A stretch of DNA of 64,000 nt from Lysinibacillus composti (GCF_016908465.1 NZ_JAFBDY010000002.1:124001-188000), one strand, 5' to 3'; shown: positions 28,298 through 39,850, numbered from the stretch's first letter. Notes: generated from the letters alone by a model not told the origin. Numbers and translations are program-made.

Positions 28298-29411
28298 ATT
28301 TTTGATCAATTTCCAATAGTTTAGATTCTAACGCCGTTTGTTGCTCATTGCTTGTAGCCTGTACGCGTAGCGTTTCTTCAATTGATTCAATTAATTGAAG
28401 TTGAGTTTGTTTAAAGACGTCAATATCTGCGTGTGAAATGGTTTTGCGATTTGAATCATTTGCGGTTGACTTTAACATTTTTGCATTTTTACGAATCATT
28501 TCATCTGAAGCATTCATTAAGCGTTCCTGCATCATATTGGCCCGACGTTGATTATTTAAATTAATGAGTATTGAAATTTGAGATTGCCATAATGGAATCG
28601 TTGTCATAATAGATGATTGAATTTTTTCAATTAACATTTGATTTGTTTGCTGCATGAGTCGAATTTGTGGAGCTGATTGAATAGCTATTTCTCTCGAGAT
28701 TTGCAATTCATAAATTTTACGGTCAAGCCATTCAATTGACATAAGTAAATCTGATAGTTTTTGCTTCGCCATCGGATCATCTTTGGATTGCTCGACTTTA
28801 TTAAGTAATTTCGTGTAGTCATTTTTTTTCAAATCCATCAACTTTAATTCGCCAGCTGCAATAAAAACGGAAATATGATGAAAATAATCTTCGTTTAATC
28901 GAAATAGTTCGTCTAGCATGTTCATATCTAAGATTAGACCTTTTTGAGCGTGTTGAAGTTGTATGCTTAATCGATCAATTTGTTTACTTAAGCGGTTATA
29001 TTGTGACATGGTTTCTTGGATAGTTGATTTTCTTCGACTAAAAAGTTTAGAGAAAAAACCTTTACTGTTCTCAATGAGATCGTCTGGGTTAATTTTTTCT
29101 AATTGTTCCATCAACTTATGAAGTACTTCTCTTATTGGGGAAGTATCATTTCGTTGAACTTGTACGAGCAAGTTATGGCTAAAAGTTTTTAAAGCTTCTT
29201 GAACCTCTGAACCAAAATTCAATACATAGTCATATCGAGAAACATCAATTTTACTAGCTAAATGCAAGGCTTTAGATTGATTTTCTGAAGAAAGAGACGA
29301 AAACAATCCTGGCAAATGCCCTTCACTTGAATCCGGTTGAGTCATCGAAAAATCAGAAAAAGAGCTCATGATATTTTTAATTGCATTACCAGAGCTCTTT
29401 GATTCTGTCAT
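28296..29411 (-). CDS. yaaN: TelA/YaaN family toxic-anion resistance protein
   Basis: The 371-aa mostly helical protein belongs to the TelA family by its middle and C-terminal blocks: LHKLMEQLEKINPDDL, FSKLFSRRKSTIQE, LILDMNMLDELF and SAPQIRLMQQTNQMLIEKIQSSI. Members are linked to tellurite or toxic-anion tolerance, but the mechanism is not known. It overlaps the upstream xpaC-like gene by 4 bp (ATGA), the same pair as B. subtilis xpaC-yaaN. An AGGTG inside the end of xpaC acts as ribosome binding site. Confidence 0.88.
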   Translation of the reverse strand: MTESKSSGNAIKNIMSSFSDFSMTQPDSSEGHLPGLFSSLSSENQSKALHLASKIDVSRYDYVLNFGSEVQEALKTFSHNLLVQVQRNDTSPIREVLHKLMEQLEKINPDDLIENSKGFFSKLFSRRKSTIQETMSQYNRLSKQIDRLSIQLQHAQKGLILDMNMLDELFRLNEDYFHHISVFIAAGELKLMDLKKNDYTKLLNKVEQSKDDPMAKQKLSDLLMSIEWLDRKIYELQISREIAIQSAPQIRLMQQTNQMLIEKIQSSIMTTIPLWQSQISILINLNNQRRANMMQERLMNASDEMIRKNAKMLKSTANDSNRKTISHADIDVFKQTQLQLIESIEETLRVQATSNEQQTALESKLLEIDQK

Positions 29412-30058
29412 CTTTCTTCACCTCTTAGTTCGAGTTGTTTCCGTCTCTTTTCATTTTCTAATTTTACGAAATCCAGTTCAATTTTTAAATTTTCTATATC
29501 TGATTCAAGTGCTGACTTTAGATCATCTTCCATTGTTACATGTAAATCCTTTAATGTTTTACGTGTATCTTCAAGTGCTAGATGGACTTCAGTATCCTTA
29601 ATTTGCTGTTGAGACAACATTGTATAGTTTTGCGTTAAATGTACAGCAGATGGTAAGTGTGCATAGAAGAAATCTTCTACATTATAAAATTTCTGTGGGT
29701 TTGATTGTACAATGTTTACAATACGACGAGATAATTTTGTCATTTCATTTAGTAATTTAAATGAGCGAATTGATCGAACACGAACATATTGTTGTGTTAA
29801 AGAATTGATATGTGATTTAGCTTGCTTTATTTGGCTTTCAATATGTTTAAATTCTGAGCGGGAAAGTTTCAGCTCTTTAGCTTTTTTGGATTTCTGGATC
29901 ATTTTTATCGTACTATTACTCACAATATAGGTTAATATTGTAAGAATTGGCACGACCACAGCACCTAGGTCAAAATTAACTATTGTCAATATATATATAG
30001 AAAAACTGAACAAAAAGTTAAGTGCATGTCTGATAAAAAAATTCGTTGCACCAAGCAT
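29408..30058 (-). CDS. xpaC: XpaC-like protein (5-bromo-4-chloroindolyl phosphate hydrolysis family)
   Basis: The 216-aa protein has two N-terminal hydrophobic segments (about 8-27 and 30-48), then a long helical cytoplasmic part with KRAKE-like basic runs and YVRVRSIRSFKLLNEM, FYNVEDFFYAHLPSAV. It matches the XpaC family, named for hydrolysis of the indolyl phosphate X-P; true enzymatic activity is doubtful. AGGAGG precedes the ATG. It is coupled to yaaN. Confidence 0.85.
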   Translation of the reverse strand: MLGATNFFIRHALNFLFSFSIYILTIVNFDLGAVVVPILTILTYIVSNSTIKMIQKSKKAKELKLSRSEFKHIESQIKQAKSHINSLTQQYVRVRSIRSFKLLNEMTKLSRRIVNIVQSNPQKFYNVEDFFYAHLPSAVHLTQNYTMLSQQQIKDTEVHLALEDTRKTLKDLHVTMEDDLKSALESDIENLKIELDFVKLENEKRRKQLELRGEER

Positions 30059-30206
30059 AATCGTACCTCCTCTAGTTCTATAGTTGTAATACGTATAAGT
30101 TGGAGAAAAAGTTTCAAAAACAAAGTTCTTTTTATTTAAAACTTATTATGATTGTACAACTTATTTCAATGTTTTTGTAATGGAAAGTAAAGTAACATTT
30201 TAACAA

Positions 30207-30491
30207 CTAAACTAGATTTGAGTGAAATGTTGTATATCCTTTAATATCTTCAAAAATCTCCTTTTGATAAGTACAAGTTTGTTGAGACTCTACATATCCT
30301 TTTTGAAGAAAATGCAGAAATTCTCGAATGGAACTATTTTTACCCTCTACTTCGATTTCAAAGTGTTGTTTATTAAGAACAGTACAAAATCCCTTTAAGC
30401 CTAACTGTAATGCTTTTTGATGTATGCATTGTGTTAGTTGGAATGTAAGTTCTATTTTCATCTTTAATAAGATATGTACCCTTTGTGGCAT
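30207..30491 (-). CDS. acylphosphatase-like protein lacking the catalytic Arg motif
   Basis: This 94-aa protein has the acylphosphatase ferredoxin-like pattern: the helix after strand 1 (CIHQKALQLGLKGF), VLNKQHFEIEVEGKNSS and IREFLHFLQKG. The catalytic loop normally reads GxVQGVGFR; here the equivalent stretch is LTFQLTQCIHQ without that Arg, although Asn is present in VLNK. It is therefore probably not an active acylphosphatase. TGGAGGA precedes the ATG. In S. aureus, as I recall, an acylphosphatase gene is also next to xpaC and telA. Confidence 0.65.
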   Translation of the reverse strand: MPQRVHILLKMKIELTFQLTQCIHQKALQLGLKGFCTVLNKQHFEIEVEGKNSSIREFLHFLQKGYVESQQTCTYQKEIFEDIKGYTTFHSNLV

Positions 30492-30632
30492 CGGACTTCC
30501 TCCAATAAGTAATTAATAATGAGCGTATGTAAACGTATAAAAAGTACCGTTCACATCATTATAATAGAGTTTGGATAAATAGACATTTACTAAACGTTTG
30601 ATAAAATAGAGTAAGGGAAGGGATGATCAATT

Positions 30633-30908
30633 ATGTATAAAATAATCTATATGGTAGCAGATTTTGAACCATGGTGGTTATTTGATGGATGGGAGTCATC
30701 AATTATTTCTACAGAAGAATATCAATCCGAAGAAGAACTACATAACGCGTTAGAAGCAAAACTTAACGATTTTCGTAAAAAGTATCAACATGAGGCAAGT
30801 AAAGAAAAGCGGTTTTTCGCATTTTGGAATGATGATGAAGTTGAATTTTGTGAAGCGTGTGATGATGATTCACAAATTTACCATGGTATAATTGTTGAGA
30901 CATTGTAG
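30633..30908 (+). CDS. DUF1033 family protein
   Basis: The 91-aa acidic protein begins MYKIIYMVADFEPWWLFDGWE and contains KRFFAFWNDDEVEFCEACDDD. This Trp-rich start and CEDCDDD-like end are typical of DUF1033, a small Firmicutes family of unknown role. GGAAGGGATG lies upstream. It precedes a cold-shock gene; in S. aureus I recall a similar pair in the msaABCR locus, which would make this the MsaA counterpart (unverified). Confidence 0.78.
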   Translation: MYKIIYMVADFEPWWLFDGWESSIISTEEYQSEEELHNALEAKLNDFRKKYQHEASKEKRFFAFWNDDEVEFCEACDDDSQIYHGIIVETL

Positions 30909-30993
30909 AATAATACGAATAGTAACAAAAATAAATTAAACATTCAATTTACAGAAATCAAAGAATTTTTGTGAAAAAGATTGAATAATTTAT

Positions 30994-31021
30994 TTGACAA
31001 TGAGTAAAATAATGGTATACT
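30994..31021 (+). promoter_or_regulatory. sigma-A promoter for the cold-shock gene
   Basis: TTGACA (30994-30999), 16 bases, TATACT (31016-31021). Transcription from about 31028 gives a leader of about 148 nt before the csp ATG. Confidence 0.82.
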
Positions 31022-31058
31022 AAATTTAACAATAAAATTGTTTTACCGGGTACAAATG

Positions 31059-31125
31059 ATTCACATATTACAAAGAGTGATCGGTGTAATGTCGGTACTC
31101 TTCGTAATATGTGAATTTTTTATTT
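31059..31125 (+). promoter_or_regulatory. terminator-like hairpin in the csp 5' leader
   Basis: ATTCACATATTAC (31059-31071) is perfectly complementary to 31104-31116. A second AAGAGT/ACTCTT stem stacks inside, one mismatch apart, with an 18-nt loop. The stem is followed by TTTTTTATTT. It lies between promoter and coding sequence, so it could be an attenuator or a temperature-sensitive structure. Confidence 0.7.
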
Positions 31126-31175
31126 GGGTAAAAAATTCCATATTGTTACACTTTATTTTTTGGAGGTTTTTTCAA

Positions 31176-31376
31176 ATGAAACAAGGTACAGTAAAATGGT
31201 TTAACTCAGAAAAAGGTTTTGGATTCATCGAAGTTGAAGGTGAAAACGACGTATTCGTACACTTCTCAGCTATCCAAGGTGAAGGTTTCAAGACTCTTGA
31301 CGAAGGTCAAAAAGTGGAATTCGAAGTTGTAGAAGGCAACCGCGGACCACAAGCTGCTAACGTAACTAAACTTTAA
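31176..31376 (+). CDS. cold-shock protein (CspA/CspB type)
   Basis: The 66-aa OB-fold nucleic-acid chaperone has RNP1 GFGFIEVEG and RNP2 VFVHFSAIQ, both intact, after the typical [14 protein letters not shown] start. It binds single-stranded RNA/DNA and melts structures at low temperature. GGAGG lies ten bases before the ATG. The frame is open back to 31038, across the leader hairpin, but that extension is not protein-like. A terminator follows at 31410. Confidence 0.96.
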   Translation: MKQGTVKWFNSEKGFGFIEVEGENDVFVHFSAIQGEGFKTLDEGQKVEFEVVEGNRGPQAANVTKL

Positions 31377-31409
31377 TTCATAAGAATTAAAATTAAATTC
31401 GTTAATTCT

Positions 31410-31442
31410 AGACATCCCAATTTTGGGGTGTCTATTTCTTTT
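31410..31442 (+). terminator. intrinsic terminator after csp
   Basis: AGACATCCC pairs with GGGGTGTCT (one G-U pair) and is followed by a T-rich tail. Confidence 0.8.
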
Positions 31443-31704
31443 GCCTCAGTCAATATAGTATGTTACCTTCATTCATTTTTTATAATTGATATTTTTAATA
31501 TTCTGTTATTTTTTTCATTTATTTAACAGATGGATGTTAGCGAATTTTACAACCTCTGCCACAAACACTTCTTTATGATCAATTGTTCTCCTCTATGTAG
31601 CATCAAAAGATTCCTATAGAAATTGCTCCATATTAATTGAAGTCCAGTTGAAATTATTCATGAAATCAAATAACTGAAGAAATGCATTTCACTTTCATCA
31701 TAAA
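31443..31704. other. intergenic region between convergent genes
   Basis: No coding signal on either strand is seen; AT-rich with no clear repeat. Confidence 0.4.
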
Positions 31705-31742
31705 ATGAAAAGAATCACCATCATAAAAAAATGATGATGATT
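31705..31742 (-). terminator. terminator of the lipoprotein gene
   Basis: AATCACCATCAT and ATGATGATGATT form an imperfect 12-bp stem. On the minus strand it is followed by TCTTTTCATTTT. Confidence 0.65.
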
Positions 31743-31794
31743 CCTAATTGGTATTACCAATGGACATGATTTGCTAAGTAGGTAGGAAAGTGGG

Positions 31795-32505
31795 CTATTG
31801 CTGAGATATTTTTTCTAATGTTGATGTGACAATGTAATCTTCTTCTTGATCAATTTGCATAATGGATTCACGTTTTATTTCACCATAGTCTTTTACAAAA
31901 TACTTTCTGTTGATGAAATTATCTCCTTTTTCTTCAATTACAAACACATTTTCGAATGTCTTGTATGGCGTTTTTAGTGTTTCATCAACTTTTACAATTT
32001 TCCATTTGCCAAACTGAGTTCCAACTTCAATGGGTCCAGCTAAATTGGTTTCAATGGCTTGCATATCCTCTAATGCAGAGACATCGGGATAAGGAATTTC
32101 ACCTGACGTACCTTCTATTACTTCTTCAAGAATTATTTCAATCTTATCGTCTAAGATTCGAAAAATACGGAGTAATGTGACGCCACCATTATCTTCAACA
32201 TGGGCAACATATTTTTCAGATAGCCAGACTGTTTTCACATTTAATGTAGCGAATTCATTTCCTTCTCCAATAAAGTATGCGGTTGATTGATTTGGTTTAA
32301 AAAATGATGAAAAGTCAATTGTATTATTTGTAGATTCGTCATTTGATTGATCTGTAGAGTCTTCGCTTGCCTCGTGGTCTGTTTCATCAGAAACTGTTGG
32401 AGTAGGGGAGTGTTCCTCTTGAACTTGTACTTTAACTTTATCATCATCGTTACAGCCAGTAAGAATCATTAACAAAATTAAGGAAAATGCTATTGCACTT
32501 CTCAT
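31795..32505 (-). CDS. uncharacterised lipoprotein
   Basis: The 236-aa protein has a signal peptide with lipobox ILTGC (Cys18), an acidic Ser/Asp/Glu/Thr spacer (about 20-65) and a globular domain with AYFIGEGNEFATLNVKTVW, EEVIEGTSGEIPYP and NVFVIEEKGDNFINRKYFV. The domain is probably beta-rich. I do not recognise a family. AAAGGAGGC precedes the ATG. It is monocistronic by its flanking terminator. Confidence 0.8.
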   Translation of the reverse strand: MRSAIAFSLILLMILTGCNDDDKVKVQVQEEHSPTPTVSDETDHEASEDSTDQSNDESTNNTIDFSSFFKPNQSTAYFIGEGNEFATLNVKTVWLSEKYVAHVEDNGGVTLLRIFRILDDKIEIILEEVIEGTSGEIPYPDVSALEDMQAIETNLAGPIEVGTQFGKWKIVKVDETLKTPYKTFENVFVIEEKGDNFINRKYFVKDYGEIKRESIMQIDQEEDYIVTSTLEKISQQ

Positions 32506-32675
32506 TTGAATGCCTCCTTTAACTTACTATATCTTATTCTTTACCAGTACTCCTAAGTTATTCTTGTATATTAAAAATTTTCTAATTTCAATAATAGTTA
32601 ATTATATTTATATTATGTAAACAAAGGTAGTGTTTGTTGCGTCTTTTAGTGAATAATTTGTCCCATTAATTATCC

Positions 32676-32712
32676 ATAAAAAAGAGAGTGTTCTCATATT
32701 TGAACACTCTCT
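32676..32712 (-). terminator. terminator of the ABC-F gene
   Basis: GAGAGTGTTC pairs perfectly with GAACACTCTC; on the minus strand TTTTTTATGG follows. Confidence 0.82.
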
Positions 32713-32726
32713 AATTCGGTAGAATC

Positions 32727-34796
<2,070 letters not shown>

Positions 34797-36557
34797 ATGT
34801 TGCGACAAGCTCAAAAAATTTTAAAAGATTATTTTGGTTACGATTCATTTCGTAAAGGCCAACATGAAGTAATTCAGAATGTATTAAATGGTCAAGATAC
34901 ATTATGTGTAATGCCAACTGGTGGTGGGAAGTCACTATGTTATCAAGTACCTGCATTAGCATTGGATGGAACAACAATAGTCATTTCTCCATTAATCTCT
35001 TTAATGAAAGATCAAGTGGATCTATTGCGTGCCAATGGGATTCAAGCAGCCTTTATTAATAGTTCATTGACTCCATCAGAAATTGATGAAACGATGATGA
35101 ATGTTAGAAATGGTGAAGTAAAACTTCTTTATATTGCACCAGAGCGGCTTGAAATGGATTCCTTTTGTATGGCACTTTCACAACTCAATGTACCATTAAT
35201 AGCAATAGATGAAGCCCATTGTATTTCTCAATGGGGACATGATTTTAGACCGAGTTATCGGGCTATTTCAAAGGTATTAAAATTATGGAACACTAAGCCG
35301 ACGATAATTGCGCTTACTGCTACAGCAACTCCTACAGTCAGTGAAGACATTTGTCAGGTTTTACATATCGAATCAGAGGATACTTTTATTACAGGATTTG
35401 CGCGGGATAACTTAACATTTAAAGTATTGGTCGGGGAAAATAGAGAAAAGTTCATAAAAAATTATCTCGAAAATAATAAGAATGAGTCTGGGATCATTTA
35501 TGCTGCAACCCGAAAAGCAGTAGACAGTCTTTATGAGTTGTTGCTGAAATTCGGTATATCGGTAGCGAAATACCATGCAGGGATGTCTGAGGCTGAACGA
35601 AATGATGAACAAAATCGTTTTCTTGCAGACCAAGCCCAACTCATGATTGCAACAAATGCTTTCGGAATGGGTATAAACAAAACGAATGTTCGTTATGTGA
35701 TCCATTATCAAATGCCACGTAATATGGAAAGTTATTATCAGGAAGCTGGAAGGGCTGGTCGTGATGGACTACCAAGTGAATGTATCCTACTTTACTCACC
35801 TTCAGATGAACAAACTCAACGCTTTTTAATTGATCAATCCCGAGACCCCTCTAGAATTCCGCTAGAACTAGAAAAATTACAACGAATGGTTGACTATTGC
35901 CATACTGAAATGTGTTTACAGTTGTATATCCTTCAATATTTTGGTGAAGAAGTGGAAGTAACTTGTGAACGATGCGGCAACTGTTGTGATGAGCGTCCAA
36001 GTGTTGAAGTAACAGAAGATGCGCAACGAGTGTTATCGTGTGTTGTTCGAATGGGCCAAAAATTTGGGAAAACGATCACTTCACAAGTGTTAGCTGGTTC
36101 AAAAAATAAAAAAGTAGAAGGATTTAGACACCTTTCAACCTTTGGTATTTTAAAGAAAATGAGTGCAAAAGAAATCGCGAATTTTATTGAATTCTTAATT
36201 GCGGAACGGATTTTGCTCGTTCATCCTGGTCAATTCCCGACAATTTATGTTTCGGAGGATGGGAAGGATGTACTGTTAGGTAAAAGAAAGGTATCACGGC
36301 GAGTTCAAACTGTAAAAGCGGTGGTGAAGCAAGATGATCCGTTATTCGAGAAGTTAAGAGGATTGCGTAGGGAAATCGCTGAGCGTGAAGGTGTACCACC
36401 ATTTGTTGTCTTTTCAGATAAAACATTGCGTGATATGTGTGAAAAACAACCAATAGACGAAGTAGGCTTCTTAGAAGTCAGTGGTGTCGGACAAAATAAA
36501 CTAGAGAAGTATGGGGAATTGTTTATTTCTTCTATTCGCGAATTTGTGAATCCGTAA
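34797..36557 (+). CDS. recQ: ATP-dependent DNA helicase RecQ
   Basis: RecQ unwinds DNA 3' to 5' in recombination and fork repair. The 586-aa protein has Walker A TGGGKS (41-46), DEAH (138-141), the helicase C domain with YQEAGRAGRDG (about 314-324), the RQC zinc site Cys373, Cys390, Cys393 and Cys396, a winged helix, and a C-terminal HRDC domain (about 505-585). All domains of a full-length RecQ are present. The ATG follows GAGAGGGA. Confidence 0.95.
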   Translation: MLRQAQKILKDYFGYDSFRKGQHEVIQNVLNGQDTLCVMPTGGGKSLCYQVPALALDGTTIVISPLISLMKDQVDLLRANGIQAAFINSSLTPSEIDETMMNVRNGEVKLLYIAPERLEMDSFCMALSQLNVPLIAIDEAHCISQWGHDFRPSYRAISKVLKLWNTKPTIIALTATATPTVSEDICQVLHIESEDTFITGFARDNLTFKVLVGENREKFIKNYLENNKNESGIIYAATRKAVDSLYELLLKFGISVAKYHAGMSEAERNDEQNRFLADQAQLMIATNAFGMGINKTNVRYVIHYQMPRNMESYYQEAGRAGRDGLPSECILLYSPSDEQTQRFLIDQSRDPSRIPLELEKLQRMVDYCHTEMCLQLYILQYFGEEVEVTCERCGNCCDERPSVEVTEDAQRVLSCVVRMGQKFGKTITSQVLAGSKNKKVEGFRHLSTFGILKKMSAKEIANFIEFLIAERILLVHPGQFPTIYVSEDGKDVLLGKRKVSRRVQTVKAVVKQDDPLFEKLRGLRREIAEREGVPPFVVFSDKTLRDMCEKQPIDEVGFLEVSGVGQNKLEKYGELFISSIREFVNP

Positions 36558-36596
36558 CAAAGTGTTCAATAATTAGAAATTTATTTTGAAATAACT

Positions 36597-36645
36597 ATAA
36601 AAAACGACAAACCTCCAGTTTACAAGTGGATGTTTGTCGTTTTTA
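36597..36645. terminator. bidirectional terminator recQ / msrA copy 2
   Basis: AAAACGACAAAC pairs with GTTTGTCGTTTT, with extra TCCA/TGGA pairing inside. A-run before and T-run after suit both convergent genes. Confidence 0.85.
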
Positions 36646-36656
36646 TTTATAGGGAG

Positions 36657-37181
36657 TTATTTATTATTTTCCCAATGTTGTTGGATGAATTCATCTCGGC
36701 CTGAAATTGCGCGGTCTTCTTTATAATGTTCTGACTCTTTTTTATAGTAGTCTTGATGATAATCCTCCGCGATGTAAAAAGTCTCTGCGGGAAGGATTTT
36801 TGTAACGATTGGCTTTTTAAAACGGCCGCTTTCAGCTAATTGTTGTTTAGCGCTTTCTGCTAGTTCTTTTTGCATTTTACTGTGATAAAAAATTGCCGTT
36901 TTATAGGATTCCCCACGATCATGGAATTGTCCACCATCATCCGTAGGGTCAATTTGCATCCAATAAATTTCAAGTAATTGTTCATAAGAGAAAATGTTAG
37001 GATCGAACTCGATTTGTACGACTTCTAAATGACCAGTATCTCCTTTTTTTACTTGTTCATATGTAGGGTTTATCACATGACCACCCATGTATCCTGAAGT
37101 TACTTTATGTACGCCATCCCAAGTATCGAATGGTTTTACCATACACCAAAAGCAGCCACCAGCAAATGTTGCCTTTTCCAT
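36657..37181 (-). CDS. msrA: peptide-methionine (S)-S-oxide reductase MsrA, copy 2
   Basis: The 174-aa protein has the catalytic GGCFWC (residues 8-13), [16 protein letters not shown] and [13 protein letters not shown]. It is clearly paralogous to the protein at 3641 (the N-terminal 60 residues are largely identical) but has no msrB partner. GGAGGC precedes the ATG. It is divergent from an LCP-family gene; S. aureus msrR, an LCP gene, is also known for lying opposite an msrA gene. Confidence 0.94.
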   Translation of the reverse strand: MEKATFAGGCFWCMVKPFDTWDGVHKVTSGYMGGHVINPTYEQVKKGDTGHLEVVQIEFDPNIFSYEQLLEIYWMQIDPTDDGGQFHDRGESYKTAIFYHSKMQKELAESAKQQLAESGRFKKPIVTKILPAETFYIAEDYHQDYYKKESEHYKEDRAISGRDEFIQQHWENNK

Positions 37182-37514
37182 TTTTTACGCCTCCATATGC
37201 TTAAAATAAATAGTATTGTACCATGATGTATGTACGACATCAAATTTATCTTTATTTAGCAGAAGTTCCTCCAAAATTCCAGGAGCAAATCTTATTTAAA
37301 TCTTGATTCAGGGGATTTAAGTGGAAGTTAATATATATCCATGCGAACAACTGCTAACAGACCCTCACGCGTGAATTAAAAAGATGTAATTCATTTTACC
37401 AGTAAGATTATTCACAAGGATTTATCGTACTTTGTGGTAGTATTGGGAATAGTACGAACCATTTCTAATTTTTAGACGTCACAATATTCAATTGAAATAA
37501 AAAGGAGTTTTTAT
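37182..37514. other. divergent intergenic region msrA copy 2 / LCP gene
   Basis: No gene seen. A 7-bp dyad TCGTACT/AGTACGA separated by 19 bases (about 37425-37457) lies in the LCP promoter region and could be an operator; no clear box pair was fixed. Confidence 0.4.
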
Positions 37515-38456
37515 ATGGAAGAAAATCAACAATTTGAACATCGTCCTACCCGCTATAAAAAGAGAAGACTCCGTAAAGGAAGAGTATTTTTTCTCCTACT
37601 GTTTATTTTCGCAATTGGGATAGGCGTTTATGCAGTAATGCAATACAGAAGTGGGCTTGAGCTTGCAAGTAAAACAAAACATCCGGAAGAATCATTTGTG
37701 GCAGACGAACCAACAGAAATGGTATCGAATTATTTAATTGTTGGTGTTGATAGTCGTGGTGAGGAACAATCACGTTCTGATACGATGATGCTTTTATCAT
37801 GGAATAGTGTAACGGATGAAATGAAACTCGTATCTTTTATGAGAGATATTTACGCAGATATCCCTGAGTACCAATCGTATAAATTAAACACAGCTTATTA
37901 TTTAGGCGGAGTTCAATTGTTAAAAGATACAATCAGTACGATGTTTGATGTGCCGATTCATCATTATGTATTAATAGACTTTAAAAGTTTTGAATCATTA
38001 ATTGATATTATGGCTCCAAATGGTATTGAAATGGATGTAGAAAAAGATATGTCCGAACATATTGGTGTGTCCTTAACAAAAGGTGTACAAAACTTAAATG
38101 GTAAGGAACTATTAGGATATGCACGTTTTCGTCACGATGAAAATGGTGATTTTGGGCGAGTAGAACGTCAACAAAAAGTAATCGATGCATTAAAAAATGA
38201 ACTAATATCTCCAAGAAATATAAAAAACTTACCAAAGTTAATTGGTGCTGCACAAGGTTATATCACGACAGACCTTTCGACAAGTGATGAAATAAAAACA
38301 GTGTTATCTGTTGCAGCAAGTGGGTCCGTAGAAATAGAAAAATTAACGATTCCAGCTAAGGGGACGTATTCTTTTGCAGATTATAGTCATGCTGGTTCTG
38401 TCATTGAAATAGACAAACAAACAAATACACAAATTTTACATGAATTTTTGAAATAA
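37515..38456 (+). CDS. LytR-CpsA-Psr (LCP) family protein
   Basis: LCP proteins attach wall teichoic acid or other anionic glycopolymers from undecaprenyl carriers to peptidoglycan. The 313-aa protein has a basic cytoplasmic N-terminus (RYKKRRLRKGR), one TM (about 27-46) and an extracytoplasmic LCP domain: SNYLIVGVDSRG, SRSDTMMLLSW with the catalytic acid and Arg, KLNTAYYLGG, LNGKELLGYARFRHDENGD and GRVERQQ. AAAGGAG precedes the ATG. The divergent msrA neighbour recalls S. aureus MsrR, but the symbol is not certain. Confidence 0.9.
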   Translation: MEENQQFEHRPTRYKKRRLRKGRVFFLLLFIFAIGIGVYAVMQYRSGLELASKTKHPEESFVADEPTEMVSNYLIVGVDSRGEEQSRSDTMMLLSWNSVTDEMKLVSFMRDIYADIPEYQSYKLNTAYYLGGVQLLKDTISTMFDVPIHHYVLIDFKSFESLIDIMAPNGIEMDVEKDMSEHIGVSLTKGVQNLNGKELLGYARFRHDENGDFGRVERQQKVIDALKNELISPRNIKNLPKLIGAAQGYITTDLSTSDEIKTVLSVAASGSVEIEKLTIPAKGTYSFADYSHAGSVIEIDKQTNTQILHEFLK

Positions 38457-38539
38457 ATGGAGACTATTATTTTATTAATCAAATTTTACATGATAAAATA
38501 AATTATAGGTATGATTGGTAGTTAAGTCGAGGTGATTGT

Positions 38540-39763
38540 TTGGAGAAAGAACGAGGAACAAGTAAGGAAGAGCGTGAACGTTTTGGTTCATTTTTCTTTT
38601 CCACTAAATTTATTCGATTTTTAGGTGGGAAAAATCTATTATTTCTATTAATTTCGCTCCTTTTATTAGGCTGCGTTATTTTCATTTTTGATAAGATAGA
38701 CTGGATTTTTCATCCACTACAAGTATTGTTTGAAGTAGTTATTCTTCCAGGTGTACTCGCAGTAATTGCCTATTACTTATTGCGTCCATTATTAAAGATC
38801 CTTGTAAGATGGAAAGTTCCTCGGGCATGGGGAATTATTATTCTCTTCATTCTAGTAATCGGTTTACTGACATTGCTAGTATTACTCGTTTTTCCATTTT
38901 TAAGGGATCAATTTACAAAGTTAGTTCAAGAATTCCCAATGTACTTTATGGCCTTAGTTGAAAACATTGTTACTTTCCTTAATAGCACTCGATTTAATGA
39001 ATTATTTGAAAGAGTGAATATCAACTACGATCAAGTGTTAAATGATGTAATGAACGATCTTGGTTCAACAGTTAGAGAAACCTTTTCCAACTTAGCATCA
39101 GGAGTAGCTACAGGGATTACCGGATTAGTTTCAACTGTGACAGGGATTATATTATCACTTGTGACCGTACCATTCATTCTATTTTATTTATTATACGAGG
39201 GTGAAAAGCTCCCTAGATTTATTTTGCGTTTATTCCCTCCGCGTATGCGTAATGAAATAGGGCAAGTCATGAGAGAAATGGATAAACAAGTAAGTTCTTA
39301 CATACAAGGGCAAATTATGGTGTCTATTTGTATTGGGATTATGATGACAATTGGATTTTTAATAATCGATTTAGATTATGCCTTTTTACTTGGTTTCTTA
39401 GCCATGATTACAAGTGTTGTCCCTTATTTAGGACCCGCAATCGCGATAACTCCTGCAGTAGTCATTGCTATTGTTACATCACCGTTTATGCTTATTAAAT
39501 TAATTATTGTTTGGACAATTGTTCAACTTGTAGAAGGGAAGTTCATTACCCCAAAAATTATGGGGAGATCCTTATCGATTCATCCAATTACCATCATTTT
39601 CGCTTTATTAACAGCAGGTTCTTTATTTGGCGTGCCAGGTGTTATCCTTGGAATTCCAGGATACGCATTATTTAAAGTTCTTGTGACACATTTATTTAAG
39701 TTCATGAAAAGACGCTACAATAAATTTGAACACGAATCAGAAAATAAATATGAAATTGACTAA
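38540..39763 (+). CDS. AI-2E family transporter-like permease (UPF0118)
   Basis: The 407-aa membrane protein has about eight helices and the AI-2E family signature in its C-terminal third: ITSVVPYLGPAIAITPAVVIA, VQLVEGKFITPKIMGRSLSIHP and LFGVPGVILGIPGYA. Members export the quorum signal AI-2 or act as ion antiporters; the substrate here cannot be read. The TTG start follows GAGGTGATTG. A strong terminator follows directly. Confidence 0.88.
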   Translation: MEKERGTSKEERERFGSFFFSTKFIRFLGGKNLLFLLISLLLLGCVIFIFDKIDWIFHPLQVLFEVVILPGVLAVIAYYLLRPLLKILVRWKVPRAWGIIILFILVIGLLTLLVLLVFPFLRDQFTKLVQEFPMYFMALVENIVTFLNSTRFNELFERVNINYDQVLNDVMNDLGSTVRETFSNLASGVATGITGLVSTVTGIILSLVTVPFILFYLLYEGEKLPRFILRLFPPRMRNEIGQVMREMDKQVSSYIQGQIMVSICIGIMMTIGFLIIDLDYAFLLGFLAMITSVVPYLGPAIAITPAVVIAIVTSPFMLIKLIIVWTIVQLVEGKFITPKIMGRSLSIHPITIIFALLTAGSLFGVPGVILGIPGYALFKVLVTHLFKFMKRRYNKFEHESENKYEID

Positions 39764-39801
39764 AAAAGGTTGTTCACTCACTGAAGTGAACAACCTTTTT
39801 A
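39763..39801 (+). terminator. intrinsic terminator after the AI-2E-type gene
   Basis: AAAAAGGTTGTTCACT and its exact complement form a 16-bp stem with a six-base loop and a T tail. Confidence 0.88.
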
Positions 39802-39850
39802 AATAGAAAAAATATATAAATAAAATATAAAAATTTTCGAAAGTATGAAT

